From Cephalotrichum gorgonifer (Eukaryota > Ascomycota > Sordariomycetes > Microascales > Microascaceae), in the NCBI GenBank assembly GCA_900312665.1, contig ONZQ02000015.1:1-64000 (forward strand): DNA of 64,000 nt, given 5' to 3'. The notes beneath the pieces are model-generated. The model saw nothing but the letters and a program-made list of their open reading frames with translations, ran no database searches and was not told the origin of the DNA. The position numbers and the translations under genes were made by a program. Shown in pieces: positions 1 to 11,871 of this stretch; positions within the stretch are counted from its first letter, which is position 1, and the number at the start of each line of letters is the position of its first letter.

Positions 1-367
1 ATAATATTATTTTATATCTCATAGAGACCTTGTCTAGAATCTTTATTTCTTATAATTTTTAACTATTCTTAGGCTATTATTATCTTCTCTTTACTATATA
101 TTAGCTATTTATCTATCTTTTATAAGCGAATAATAATATCATAGAATCTAAACTAGTTTCGTTCCTAAATATAGACTTATCATTATCTGAAATTTATATC
201 TTAGCCTACTAGGATTAGATATTGTCCTATGTTTATATCTAAATAAGCTGTGCCCTCTTGTCCTATTCCTTATACAATATATATCCTAACTATACATACG
301 CCTCTCCCCGACTTAGCCTACGTAGGAGACGAACAACAGGTCTAGCCATCGCAGGCATTAGCTGCTT
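1..367. repeat. AT-rich, RIP-like relic DNA at left edge
   Basis: The first 300 bases are strikingly AT-rich and dense in TpA, with few CpA or TpG dinucleotides, against a GC-rich remainder. This pattern is typical of DNA altered by repeat-induced point mutation in ascomycetes. No open reading frame or terminal repeat is visible. It runs off the left edge, so the element it came from cannot be named. Confidence 0.5.
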
Positions 368-2037
368 TTACATGATCTGGCTCTGCGATATTGACTGGAG
401 AATCGAATTCCGCAGCTGGAGCTGCTGTACAACCGCGATGTATGTTTGCCAGCGAGGGGTTCGGAAACCTGCGAACCTTGACGATCAGGGACCTCCCCGC
501 GGCAGCCCCCTTCCACGCCTCGATGACCTCGCGAGACTAGGTGAATCCGTCCTCCCACGTGCTCGTCCATGTAATCAACGCGTGGTCGGCGCCAGGCGCC
601 GCGAGATACCGGAACACGCACCCGTGGCCTCCACCGCCGTTCCAGAGCTCCATGGTCTCCAGGCGAGGCATCGATTGTGCCGCGGTTCCGGCTGCCCGAA
701 GGAGATCCCCGACCCCCGTCTCTGGAGTTTGGGGCAAAGGAGCGACGAGGTCAATGCCACGAACCGAAGCTTCCCCCAGTATGGGCGTTGGCTGTGGTTG
801 CCGTCGTGGACGCTGGGTTGTTCTCCGGGCAGGAAGCCATGCAAGAAGTCTCGGGCGTCAACGATAAAAGCGGCGGATAACTTCTCCAGTTTGCCACTAC
901 ATTTTTCCAGGATTCTGCCTCACTGGGGGTCAGAATAGAGCAAAGGCATCGAGTACCTCCCATGAAGGAGCCAGTTGAAGTCCTGGAGGAGGCTGAGGCG
1001 ACTGAATTTTCTTGATAAAGCAGAGTTCAAGCAGGTTTTCCCAGTCTAAATATCGATAACCGCCCCCTGAGGGGAAAGGGTGTATAGGGAGGCTTCGTGT
1101 GCTGCGGGGGGATTTTTTGGGGGGGGGGCGTTCCAGGAGTGTTGAGGTTAGCTGCCCTTAGCGAATCAACCCCGATTGGATTTATCCACGTCGCGCCAGC
1201 GCTCGTAGTGAAAGTGCTCGAGGCGTAAGACTCTCCTCGAAGAGCTTGCAGAGGATCTGGTTCGAGATGTCACGATAATATCGCCGGGGATAGTCAGATA
1301 CGTGACCCTCTCAGCTCTTGAGGACCGGCATTCATTGTCTCCAAATAAACCGCCATGGTCTCGAAAGTTGGACCGCAGGGGCCTCGCTCCTAGTATCCTC
1401 TTCGTGGACTCGAGAGTCGGACGGGACTGGTGGCCATTTCCCACCCGTATAGAGGGTCGTGAAGCCTGGCAATCATGGGCCGATGCTCCTCGTATTCGAT
1501 AAAGTCAGTAGAATCGTACGACCTTTGGCCATGGAGGTAGTTTTCTCTGAGGCGGAAATCCCTGAAGACGTGGCTAGAGTCGCTGGGTGAGTATGCCCCG
1601 AGGACCAAGGTCATGCCGTGCGAGAGTTGAGACCCGAGGGCCGGACTCCGTGATAGCCAGTCTCTCAATATCCAGGCCGAGAGTATTTCCAACAGTTCCC
1701 ACAACCCCCGGGTGAACGTGGCTTCGTTTGATGCAATGGTGCTGGCGTCCTCTTCCTACTGACAGCCTATGCAGTTATACTCATCCAAATACACGGTAAA
1801 GCATAGCTTTTCAATATAGTGGAGCCTCCTCTTATTGTCGCCCTTAACTATGTGACGGAAGCTGGGTAGACATGAAGAGCGGATTATGAGACAAGAGAAG
1901 ATGTGTTTTTCGAAGAACAGCTGCCATAGATTGTTGACGCATGCGTGGCTAACCATGGACTTTGTATGGACGTCATTTGCCACCAGCTCGAAGATGATCC
2001 ACTGGATCTCGATTGGTAGGTTGGTCCAACTGGTCAT
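368..2037 (-). pseudogene. Broken fungal F-box family gene
   Basis: This is a decayed member of a large fungal F-box family (substrate adaptors of SCF ubiquitin ligases). The intact-looking N-terminus starts at 2037 with an F-box (LPIEIQWIIFELVAND). A TAG at 1756-1758 interrupts it, after which the same frame resumes through the family motif LGAYSPSDSSHVFRDF. Reading then shifts near 1440 to the frame carrying RVLRLEHFHYERWR. Further frame changes carry WGKLRFVALTSSLL (about 765-815), then MPRLETMELWNG (about 640-690), and a tail ending QLQLRNSILQSISQSQIM before a TAA at 368-370. The order of motifs matches full-length relatives, so this is one gene with several lesions. Sequencing error could explain some of them but hardly all. 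A small G-tract at about 1119-1128 lies between two blocks. Confidence 0.7.
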
Positions 2038-3037
2038 TTTGGCGCGTTCTATCGACGATATGTCTAACTCGTATGAGATTGGATTTGGGGAAGGGGCGGG
2101 GTGAGACTGGGAGCGTAGATATCATACCGAGGACAGGAGAGGCTGTCAGATCGTTCTTTAATGGTACATGTAGTGTTTTAACTCCAACAACCTTGCTCCC
2201 GTCACGCTATCCGGTTGTACTTACTAGTAGCCCATAACCCTGTAACTAATCGGCACTTTGTATTTTATTCCATGGGCATATGGGATGAGCGGAAATTGTG
2301 GAATTCCGATCAACATCAATGCGCCTCGGAGGCTCATCCTAGACCACTTGGGTTAAGCAGGTGCGCAGAGCATTTAGAAGGAGTTCCTTCCAGTTGAGCT
2401 GGATAGCAGCTGCTCGTCGATCTAAACCCAACCTAACCCAACCCAACCCAACCCCAGGCATTTGACTAAGTACGAGGAAACATCCATCTCCCCTCTTATT
2501 ATCATCACTTATCCCCATGTGTCAGGAAGCCAAAACTATCGTCTCTTATTTGGAGCGGTTCCTCACCGACCCCTACCCTCAGCTTCGGTATTATTGGCAA
2601 CATCTATAATCCTGCCCACTTCGCCTGTCTTCCCGTTGTGTTCGGCGGAAGCTCCCGGGGTGATGGTCCGAAAGGCTAAAGGCGATATCCCCGTTTCCGC
2701 CAGGATCTCGGTCCTCGGGACCACTCCTCGGAAGTTTAACAGTCTAGACTAGGTTTGGGCTGGACAAGAAAGGGACAAGGGATGAGACAGAGGTGTTCAT
2801 CCGAGCATTCTGGGTCACACTCCATCTACACCGAGAGGAAGATGGCGTACTTAGCCGGATTATAGGATACCTCTTTTAAGCTACGAACTGCGAGCTAGGC
2901 TAAGTAGAAGATGCTATAACTGACAACGCGTAGGCAGCCATACATAGGCTTGCACTAGGGCGAGCTAGGACGAGCTAGCAGCAGGTCAGCCAAATGGTCC
3001 GCTGCAAAAGTAAAACCAAAAAAGGTCAAAAATGTAC
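2038..3037. other. Intergenic, no gene seen
   Basis: No supported gene lies between the F-box pseudogene and the tRNA. The only structure noticed is the CCAAC-type repeat near 2440. Confidence 0.6.
2424..2457 (+). repeat. Short AACCC/CCAAC tandem repeat
   Basis: This stretch consists of repeated AACCC units (AACCCAACCTAACCCAACCC and onward). It resembles a degenerate telomere-type repeat (fungal telomeres are CCCTAA) but only one unit contains CCTAA. It may equally be a simple microsatellite. Confidence 0.6.
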
Positions 3038-3125
3038 TGCGACGACCCGGGCTTGAACCGGGGACCTCCAGGAGCCTGATCGAAAGTTCTTCAGTCTGGC
3101 GCTCTCCCAGCTGAGCTATCATCGC
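3038..3125 (-). tRNA. tRNA-Phe (GAA) with about 15-nt intron
   Basis: Read on the minus strand, the 88-nt gene folds as a cloverleaf. The acceptor stem is GCGATGA paired with TCGTCGC and discriminator A. The D-arm is GCTC/GAGC, the anticodon loop is CTGAAG with GAA at 34-36, and the T-arm is CCCGG TTCAAGC CCGGG. Removing about 15 nt after position 37 (AACTTTCGATCAGGC) leaves a 73-nt tRNA, the usual position for tRNA introns. The base of the anticodon stem has one A-C mismatch. T-runs a few bases past the 3' end fit Pol III termination. Confidence 0.93.
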
Positions 3126-4978
3126 TGTTCCTTTGCGTTGTTGACTCGACCTCAAGATGAGAATATAAGCCTTCACTAGCGCCTTACTACCTCGTATAAC
3201 GGCGCCCTCTTGGGAGTAACTGTAGTTAAGTTCAGCAAGGATAGTCGAAGGTGTTCGACGCATATATCCTACAAATATATTTAAACACCACTGACAAGTA
3301 GAAATGTCGTGACATTGTAGTCTCAAAGCTTGAAACATTGAAATGGAGAAACAGCGGTGTCCGGCCCACACAGACGACTTCAGTAACGGCCATAGACAGG
3401 CATATCGCGGCCGTGCAGAAGCCGGAAGTGACGCCATTGGGTCATAAGCAGTAGGGTAGGCGCGGGAACAGGGAAGGTCATGAGTGAAAACTATCGAATT
3501 CCGGAAGAGGTGGCAACAGCCATCGGCATATGGCGCTACAGGTCCCCCCTCTTCGCTTGCCTACAATTACAGTATTAGTGTAATACCCGCAGGGCCTCTT
3601 CGTGGAACGGACCTAGGAGTAATCCGTCCCCAGGGCGGTTTCTTCTGCGTCGGTGGGCTCGTCCTAACCGCCGGTGTGCGTGAACTGGATGAACCTCTTG
3701 ACAGAGTTGGGATGGAAGGCGTCCATGACGGGTTCGGGCTGAGTGGTGGGGTGATTGTGTGGGAAGTGGAAGAGTCGTGAATTGGTCTCATAGAGGGCGA
3801 TTTGGGATCGTCGTGATATCGAGGACCACCTCGCCCTCGGAATTTGGCATTGGGCTACGAGAACGTAGAGATGGAGGGACAGGGAATGTTTCAGGTCACC
3901 GTTGTCACCGCATCGTGATATCCGTTTTAGTCGATAGTTAATGCAACTTTTTACCTTTATCAACGCAAGTAAACAAACGGTTGATCAGGTCGTATCTGAG
4001 ACAGTGTCACCAGCTAGATACTCGAGAAACCTAGATTGCCACTACGAAGTGTCACGGTATAAGGTATGCCTGGGTGCTCCCTCAAACCTATATCCTTAAC
4101 CACCTAGTGGCATCGGAAAGCATCTGGCTTCGCCGGACGCTCCTTCCCGGAACTCAGAGCTAGATGGACCGGCCGAGGGAAACTACGACTCGCACCCATA
4201 ACTAGTACGAGTACTTGGCAGGCTATGTAGCGAAGTTGAGGGAGACATGCAAATACCTCACCTGGTAACGGACAAACATGAGCCCACAGCCGTCCCGTCG
4301 TGCTTGCCCCATGTGGCAGTATTAGCAAATACGAGTAACTTGAATACATGTACTTTCCCCAGACGGTGTGGGGGGCGGGTGGAGGGGAAAGCACTACCTT
4401 CGCAGCGACCCCCGCACACCGGCAGCTTTAGACTGGCGGCATTCCCCGAGCGACGCGGGGTAGCTGCAGAGTAGCGAGCCATTGGGGCGACCTCTCCTAC
4501 GCTTCCACAACATGACCCCCGAAACTGCCCCACTGCGTCGAGCTATGTATGTGTCCGGGGCGATCCTTCCGATACAGCAGGCGGAGGCTCGGCCTGCCCT
4601 GTTGAGCATCGGCCCAACCACATGATGCTCTCTACTGCATACAGGTACAGGCTCGTATCGGTACCCCGAGCAACTTCCTGGATCCTTCATGATCGTTCAC
4701 ACCAGCGAGAGGGGGGCCGTACTCCGTAGGTATTGCGACTCCTGAGATTGAATAAAAGCTGGGCCGGATCCGCGTGCGATGCGGGGTCCCCCGCCGACTA
4801 CCATTTATGCTCTCCATCTCCACCACCTCAAAATCCCGTCTCAACAGTCTTACCGAGCGTAACACCTGTATCCGGTTGGACTGTACGCCTCTATCGGAGA
4901 ATCCCATACAAAAAGGAGCGGGGAACCATAGCCCCGTCTTTAAATACAGTTCACTCGCGTAGCAAAGCCGATCCCGAA
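3126..4978. other. Intergenic, no gene seen
   Basis: About 1.85 kb upstream of the SDR gene. Short reading frames occur on both strands but none shows a recognisable domain, coherent splicing or composition like neighbouring genes. Confidence 0.55.
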
Positions 4979-5983
4979 ATGCCGTCCCTCCCCGAGTTCT
5001 CGCTCAAGGACAAGGTGGTCATCGTGACGGGGGGCGCGAGAGGCCTCGGGCTAGTCCAGGCCGAGGCGCTGTTGGAGTCCGGCGCCACCGGTAAGTGGGA
5101 TACTCGGGAGCGGTGGACGTGTTGAATTTATCCCATGTGGTAATTCTGACACCCGGGCCTTCGCAGTCCACGCCTTCGACCGGCTCCCTGAGCCCGACTC
5201 GGACTCGGCCTTCGCGGCCGTCTCCCGAAGGGCCCGAGACGAGCTGGGTGTGTCGCTTACCTACCACCAGTTGGACGTAAGAGACGCCGAGCACCTCAAC
5301 AAGGTCGTCGAAGGTATCGCTTCGGAGAAGGGGAGACTCGACGGGCTAATCGCCGCCGCGGGCATACAGCAGGAGACCCCCGCGCTGGAGTATACTGCCG
5401 AGGACTTTAACAGGATGCTCGAGATCAATGTCACAGGCGTCTTCGTAACGGCACAGGCCGTTGCACGCCAGATGGTTCGGCTCGGAAAGGGTGGAAGCAT
5501 GGTTCTTATTGCTAGCATGAGTGGCACCGTGGCGAACAGGGGTCTGAACTGCACGTACGTCTCGTGCCTGGTCCATGACAACCAACCCCCCCCCCCCCCC
5601 CCAATTCTCTTGTTCTCTCCTCCCCGAGGATGCCGTCTCAAAGCCGCCCCAAAGATGGCCTCTTGCTAATCCGTGCGGTCGATAGGGCGTACAACACATC
5701 AAAGTCTGGCGTGCTCCAACTGGCCCGCAACCTAGCCATGGAGTGGGGCGAGCATGGAATTCGAGTCAACACGATCTCGCCCGGGTATATTGTGACCGAC
5801 ATGGTGGAGGCTCTGTTCAAGACCCATCCCGAGAGGCGCGAGGAGTGGGCAAAACACAACATGCTGGGGCGCCTGAGCAAGCCGTCCGAGTATCGCGGAG
5901 CTTCCGTCTTCCTCATAAGCGACGCGAGTAGTTTCATGACCGGAAGCGACCTCAGGATGGACGGTGGCCACTCCGCGTGGTAA
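4979..5983 (+). CDS. Short-chain dehydrogenase, D-arabinitol 2-dehydrogenase-like
   Basis: An NAD(P)-dependent classical SDR of 265 residues, probably cytosolic, most like fungal D-arabinitol 2-dehydrogenases and L-xylulose or mannitol reductases that interconvert polyols and ketoses. Exons are 4979-5090, 5167-5554 and 5686-5983. Phases join exactly. The cofactor motif TGGARGLG lies near residues 19-26, the NAG-like motif is AAAGIQ, and the active site comprises a Ser in LIASMSG and YNTSK (Tyr and Lys). The C-terminal motif is ISPGYIVTDM, and the protein ends GSDLRMDGGHSAW. The start is the first ATG in frame with the Rossmann strand. Intron 2 holds a run of 17 C. The family assignment is secure. 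The substrate is inferred from family resemblance only. Confidence 0.9.
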
Positions 5984-6192
5984 TAGAGCACGCAGTATTG
6001 CAGTGGGAGACCGGCATGACGGTCGATTCGGTCAATTAGTCCATCTTCACCTGAGCTGACCTCCGAACCTGGGCACTCCCGTAAAACCACGAATTTCAAT
6101 CCAAACGCCTTCTATAGCCTTAATATCATGACATCTTGCGCGTCGGCGCGCCACTATTGTACATTGGAAGGGGGGTGTGGTAAAAATACCGA

Positions 6193-6873
6193 TTATGAGC
6201 TCGCGCCCAATGTGAGTGTGACCCCTGGGGGACCAAGCCTTGCGACGACGCCAGCCTTCAAGTTGAGGCGGCTCTCGATCTGCTCAGCGCTGGTCCCCTT
6301 CTCGCGCATGGCGAGAGCCCGACATATCGTGATGACGTCTAGGAACTCGCGGCCCGGACTCCCCCTCCGCCCCAATGCCTCGAACTCCGCATCGGCTCTC
6401 TCCTGCAGGTGGCGCCTGGCCTCTAGGGAAGCGAGCGTTGGGTTGTTTGCCGGCGACGGGTAAAAGCGCGCGTCGAGGTCCTGACGCGGACTCGGTGCCG
6501 GCTCGTGCGATGCTCTTGACGAGGCCGAGAATGTTGGCGTTGGGTTGACGATTCCCATCCGGTGTAGTCTGTCCGCGAACCCAGCGGGGCTGCCATCCGG
6601 GTGTGGGTGGATGGAGTCTGATATTATCTCTGGTGGCGCGGGCCACGTTAGTTTTCGGGTCTCCTAGTGGCGCCAGGCTGCGAGGGTAATGCCGACGAAG
6701 AAGAAAAAGAAGGGGGGAATCGTACCTTCGGTCTTGGATGTGGAAGCGGTGGGTTTTGCGGATCCGGTCGGGTCTGGCTGCCGAGGAGCCCGGGATACCG
6801 GCATGGATCCAGGCGTCCGGCCTGGGAACCTCCTGTGCGACGTGCGCGCAGTTTTCGAGGCGGCTGAGCCCAT
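6193..6873 (-). CDS. Orphan small protein with possible HTH-like C-terminus and myristoylation-like N-terminus
   Basis: A 194-residue protein from two exons, 6873-6726 and 6629-6193, joined in phase to read KTE-E-IISDSIHPHPDGS. The N-terminus MGSAASKTART looks like an N-myristoylation signal. The middle is Pro/Ser-rich. The C-terminal 80 residues are helical and charged, with a segment (REFLDVITICRALAMRE, then a Gly/Thr turn and a second helix) that could form a helix-turn-helix. I seem to recognise the pattern from other filamentous fungi but cannot name the family, and no role is assigned. It converges with the SDR gene, 209 bp apart. The alternative of a single-exon protein starting at the internal ATG (6558) would lose the conserved-looking N-terminus. 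Confidence 0.7.
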
Positions 6874-7608
6874 TTTTGCGGTTGGCGACGAGGAAACAGG
6901 GTACGTACGGCGGTGGATTGGGGATGAGCGAATCCTTCTTAGGAAGCAGCTCTTCAAGATGGAGCTCGATAGCTTTTGCAGTGCGGCTTACCTAATAGTG
7001 ACATCACCCTTTGAACGGACGACCAATGTTCCATGACCTTGGACAGATAACCTCGAAGCAAGCAGAAGCCGTAAAATAGCATACTGAATAGATATCTAGC
7101 GATGGAGCCAGTGCGGCGTTGAATATCTCCCCAAATCTCTCAGTGTATACATTGTTTTTAGAAGTTCATGAGGTTACAGTGGTGTCATGTTAACCATTTG
7201 CTCTTGTGTCATGATGCAGTGGACGATGCCGATTTCCTCTACTTTATCCACTAGGGCTATGTATATGCCTGTCTATATCAATCGTAGTGGCGGACGCACT
7301 ATGTAGCCCGGGGTCCTCTTTCCCCCCGGAATGTGCCAGGAGAAGCTGCGCTGGCGACTCTTTTGCCCGTTGCCTCCAAACAGATGGGCTTTTCCTACCC
7401 CGCGGAGAATGAGGGGCTGGTCTGTAACAACACTCGCGCCTGGGATAGCAGGATTGGGGCTTCAAAGCGTCTAGTTCCATGCCATCCATGTTGATCTCTG
7501 TGCCTCACCCGGAACGCTCGCGACTGACTCGGCCACGCTGCATACCCATGGTGGGGTACCTACACTACGGCCGTCCCCGCCCTCAGATGCCACCTTTCCG
7601 CCGACAAG
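6874..7608. other. Intergenic, no gene seen
   Basis: Promoter region of the orphan gene on the left and 3' flank of the lipase gene on the right. No other structure was noticed. Confidence 0.55.
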
Positions 7609-10241
7609 TCAATCCGGGTGCCCCTCGGGTAGGGGATCGGGAGATTTATGAGTGCCGGTGGCCTCCGTGGTCGATTCCCATGGCCCTTCCTCCGTGTCCA
7701 CGGGCGCGCTCTCGTCAGACATCTCGCGCAGCCATGACTCGCCGTAGGGATCCGCGTCCGAAAGGCTCCCGTCCGTCTGTGCAGCAGAGGCCCCATCCGA
7801 CGACGGCCCATCCGCCGCCGCCACCTCCACCTCAGGAGTAATTTGGGCTGTCTGTGTTCCATCATCGCAATTCAGCGGTTCGGGACCCGGCTCCAGGGAC
7901 AGCCAGCCCTCGTAGTCTTCGTCTTCCTTCGGGAAGGGGAATTCCGAAGCTAACACCCGCACATGAGGTAGTTCCGGAGGTGTTGGGGAGTCGACCCCAC
8001 CATTGTCTGCCTCCGCATCGTTCGTCAGGATACCCTTTAGCCCCATGCGTACATTATATTGGCTCGTCGCGGCTCTCCGCAGGCATTTCCGCCTGCCAGG
8101 GGAGGGGCCCTCGCCCGCGGTCCCCAACGCCTCGTGATAATCCTCCCCTGTCATTCCGTTTCCCGTGCCGTCGCCCGCTCGTAGCATCTCTCGCTGGCGC
8201 ACGAGTAGCTGGACGCTGCTCCCCGACCCTCGGCGCCGCCTGCACCGGCCATCGCCTCCGTCCTGGTCGCCCTGGGCGTCAGTCTGGGTCGCCTCGTTGG
8301 CCTGGGGCGTGGGATCCTGGTGTCCAATCTGGTAGAAGAAAGGACCCCCCAACATCCGGCGCAGGTCAACTTGACTCTCCGAGAAGACGACGCGCGCGCG
8401 TAGTGATAGGACGGCTCTATCGAGCGCCAGTTCGATGGCGCACCTGTCTCGTATCCTGCTGATCTTCGGCCAGGTTGCTCTCTCGCCGGCGAGACAGGTC
8501 CGCAGCATGAAGTCACTGGTGGGGTTGACGAGTATCCTCGGTATATCCTGCATGGCGATCTCGGGAAGGATGTTAATATCTCCCGAGTACCTCTGACTGA
8601 GGACGCTCTGTAACTTGGTGGCGAGATTGGGCGCGATGCCGAGCTCGGCCAGGAAGTGCAAGCGGTGTAGGGCTTCGTCCCTGGCTAGGGATGTCATCGT
8701 GCTCAGCCAGGCGGCCCCCTTCCCGGGCTTCCGCTGGCCGTGCGCTACGCTGTCGCTGTGGATGTAGGGTTTTATATTCTCTTCCTTGGCGAGGAATGGA
8801 ACGACGTGTGGGTTAACCTGAGAGACTATGAAGTGGTTGACGTTGAACATCTCCGACAACCGCGTGATGGGGAGGTCGTTGTCCACGGAGCCGTCGATCC
8901 AGCGCTGTGGGGTTGCGTTCCACGACACGTGCTCGCCAGTGATGGGGTCCTTGACCAGAAGCGAGGCCGAGGTGAAGACGAGGGGTACGGAGCAGGAGGC
9001 GGCGACGGCGGACCATATCATGACGTTAGGCGCAGTGACGTAGTTGAGCAAGCGGGGCAGCTCATAGATGGACTCGGACGACACAGTGATGTTTAGGATG
9101 CGTCGCGTGCGGTTATACGCCTCCTGGAAGGTTAGCTCACCGAGGAGGGCGCGCATCACCCGGGAGAGGTTGCTGACGTCCGACCAGCTTCCCTCGGTGA
9201 GGAGCTTGCGGACGTGCGAGGCTAGGTCCGTCGGACAGCCCTCCTCGTCGAAGACGCCCAGGTCGCCGTAGGGGAACACTTTGATCAGGTCGGGGATCTC
9301 CTCATCAGTGCGGGTGCAGAAGACAGCGCAGACGATGGACCCGGCCGACGCGCCTGAGATGATGCGCGGCAGGAGGTCGGCGGCGAACAGCGTCTTCAGG
9401 ACGCCGATGTGCATCATGCCAAAGGTGGCGCCCCCGCTCAGCAGCAAAGCGCTCCTCCCAAAGCTCTGTCTTGCGAAGAGTAAGTCTTCCAGCAGCTCCC
9501 GGTAGCTGCCGTTGCTCGCGAGGAGCACAGAGCTCTCGTTCATGAGAGCCCCGATAGTCTCAGTGGCGGAGTCGACGTAGCGCTCAATCACCTGCTTGGT
9601 GCCGATGTGGGAGTGATGGTACAGGTCGGACCTCCCCATGCCGCCGAGGTCCCTCGACAGGGCGGTGCGTACCAGGTGCACCATGGCGCGGGCATCTCGG
9701 GTCTCGCGGGCGTCGTCGAGGTCTTTCAGGCGCGACTCGATCAACTCGGTATTGCAGCCACCCGTGGTCGGGTCGAGTTTCCACTTGTCGTTGCCCTCGA
9801 GCAAGTCGAGCTCCTGAGCAGCGGCTTCCCACTGCTCGAGGCTGTCGGCCTATGGGAGGAGGAGGTTAGCGTCTGGAGGATATAGTGCGGGCATTGCACA
9901 TATGGGGGCGCGGACTCGGGGGTAGGGGGCGGGGATTAGGTGAGGTAGGCCTCGCGTGATAAATGTCCGAGGGCGGATCTGCCTACATTCTTCATGTGGA
10001 AAATCAGTATGGACTTGCGCTCCTCGACTACCCTCCTCCGCTGCCTCTCCTCTACCGTCAGACCATCCCAGAGGGTGAGGGCGAAGTTGTTCGCGCCCTG
10101 GAAGGCACGGGAGAGGGTTCGGAGAGCGACATGGTTCTGCGCCTCCTTTGGCGTGGACGTCGTCTTGGGCTCGGCGGCATGTTTCGAAGGTAGGAGGGCC
10201 GATCGACCGAGAAAGTCAGCGCCCAGCAGGAGACCAGTCAT
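7609..10241 (-). CDS. Patatin-domain triacylglycerol lipase (TGL4/TGL5-like)
   Basis: Predicted lipid-droplet triacylglycerol lipase or lysophospholipid acyltransferase of 831 residues, in two exons (10241-9987 and 9849-7609). The N-terminal region before the patatin domain contains the segment beginning SLEQWEAAAQELD, typical of the DUF3336 domain of this family. The patatin domain follows, with oxyanion loop SGGATFGMMH near residues 223-232, nucleophile Ser in GASAG near residue 254, and catalytic Asp in DGSVDND near residue 404. This is the Ser-Asp dyad of yeast Tgl3/4/5. The last 250 residues are acidic and low in complexity, with Asp/Glu/Pro-rich stretches and no recognised domain. Length is similar to other filamentous fungal members. 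It is not clear from sequence which of the yeast paralogues it corresponds to. Confidence 0.93.
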
Positions 10242-11871
10242 TGCGAGTCTTTAGCAGGAGAATGCATGGGCTGGCGTTAGGCAGAGACGGCGGAATAGGA
10301 CGACTATGCCTCATAAATAAAGGGGCATGGTGGGCATGGATATCGTAGTAAAGGGACGAAAGAGCTCGGCGGTGATGGAGGTAGGGAGTGGTGAGTAGGA
10401 GTCGGGGCACCAGAGTAGTGATCCCGGTTGGTCTTCAAGCATAAGCGGGGGGTATATAAGAGAGATAAAATGGTATTCTGCGAGTGTATAGCTGGGGGTG
10501 ACTTAGTGGCGGATATAGTTGCGGTTGGCCCGGTATAAGGCGCCGGGATATTCACGAGGACGTCATGCGCATCCACATTCGGAGCCAGGAAGAGTTGAGG
10601 TCGGGTCGGTGGAGCACTTGATCCGGTATGGGGTCCTAGCCACCCTTCGACTCTATGCCCTGGCTGATGGTGAGACCGACTAGATGGAGAAGGGGGTAGG
10701 TAGTCGTGGGTAAGAAGCTACGAGGGCGTTGAAGTACACCAAGGGCCCCACGAGCACGTGCAAGCGTGGAATGACGAAGACGACGGAATTCCTGGCCGGA
10801 CATGAGGGGAGGAACGTTATACAAGTAGGTACAGGGCCCTATGTACTGTGGAGACTAGTAGCGAGTAACAACGCCATTGTGAGTAAGAAAGTCGGTGTAC
10901 TTTCCATGTGGCGGATATGGTTTGTCTACTAAAAGTACGTCTCTTGAGTACGTGTCGCAGAAGCCGAGCGACGGTCGAAGCTTGATGATTGATGCTCGGC
11001 ACATGGTCAAGAACCCGAGGACCCCACGGGGTTCCTACGAGCAATAGGGTTCCGTCCCAGAGTACCAGGTGGGGCGGATTTCCATTAGGGATGACCTTAA
11101 ACCTCGTAGACCGGGCCGTAAACCCAATTGGTGTCCTTTTCGATGAACCCCTTCCCAATAAAGTGATGGAGGATCGCACAGCATGTTCCGCAAAGTACTC
11201 CTCCCTGACAGCGGTGGCTACTTGCCTTACTCGTACACTGCGCAGATGACTCGATGGGCGGGGCTCTGCCCCCAGCTTACTGGCCGCCACCGGAAGCACG
11301 TGGGGATGTGTACGTTCGGAGTACAGGTACTCGTGCTCGTAGTCGCACATATACTGAAAGTACTGTGGTTGGCAGAAGTATGGTCTGAAGGCGAGAGCAG
11401 TGAACTTCAAACCTAGCCGAGTAAGTATTATAGCAGCTAACGTGTTCGCGAAACCCATAGCCAACTGGCTAGGGCAATGCATTGTTGTTCATGGTAAGTA
11501 GAATATAAATAGCCCTAGATATGTACATATGAATCCCCAGAAAGAAAATAAGACAAAATAAAAGAATGGGGGACGGCGGTGCAACGTCTCACAACTTGAA
11601 GACACCCACACCCATTAATACCCCGCCCCCCGACTGGCTCGGCATTTTCACATGCTGCTGCATCTCAGCCAGACCCAGGGCCGCCTTGGTTCTTCCTAAA
11701 TCTTGAATCTTTTGCCCACTACTGCCTCCGGGGCCGCACCCACCTCCAACGGACGGGTAGCTTAGTGTCAGAGAATCCCACCCATTCGACTCGACCCTGC
11801 GCCTAACCTTGGCTACGGCCTAGGTACTGGACACTAGGGACGACCATCTCCTGGCATCCACCGTCTGCCAT
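10242..11871. other. Intergenic, no gene seen
   Basis: About 1.6 kb between the lipase promoter and the pectate lyase 3' end. Small frames on both strands show no domain or convincing splicing. Confidence 0.55.
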
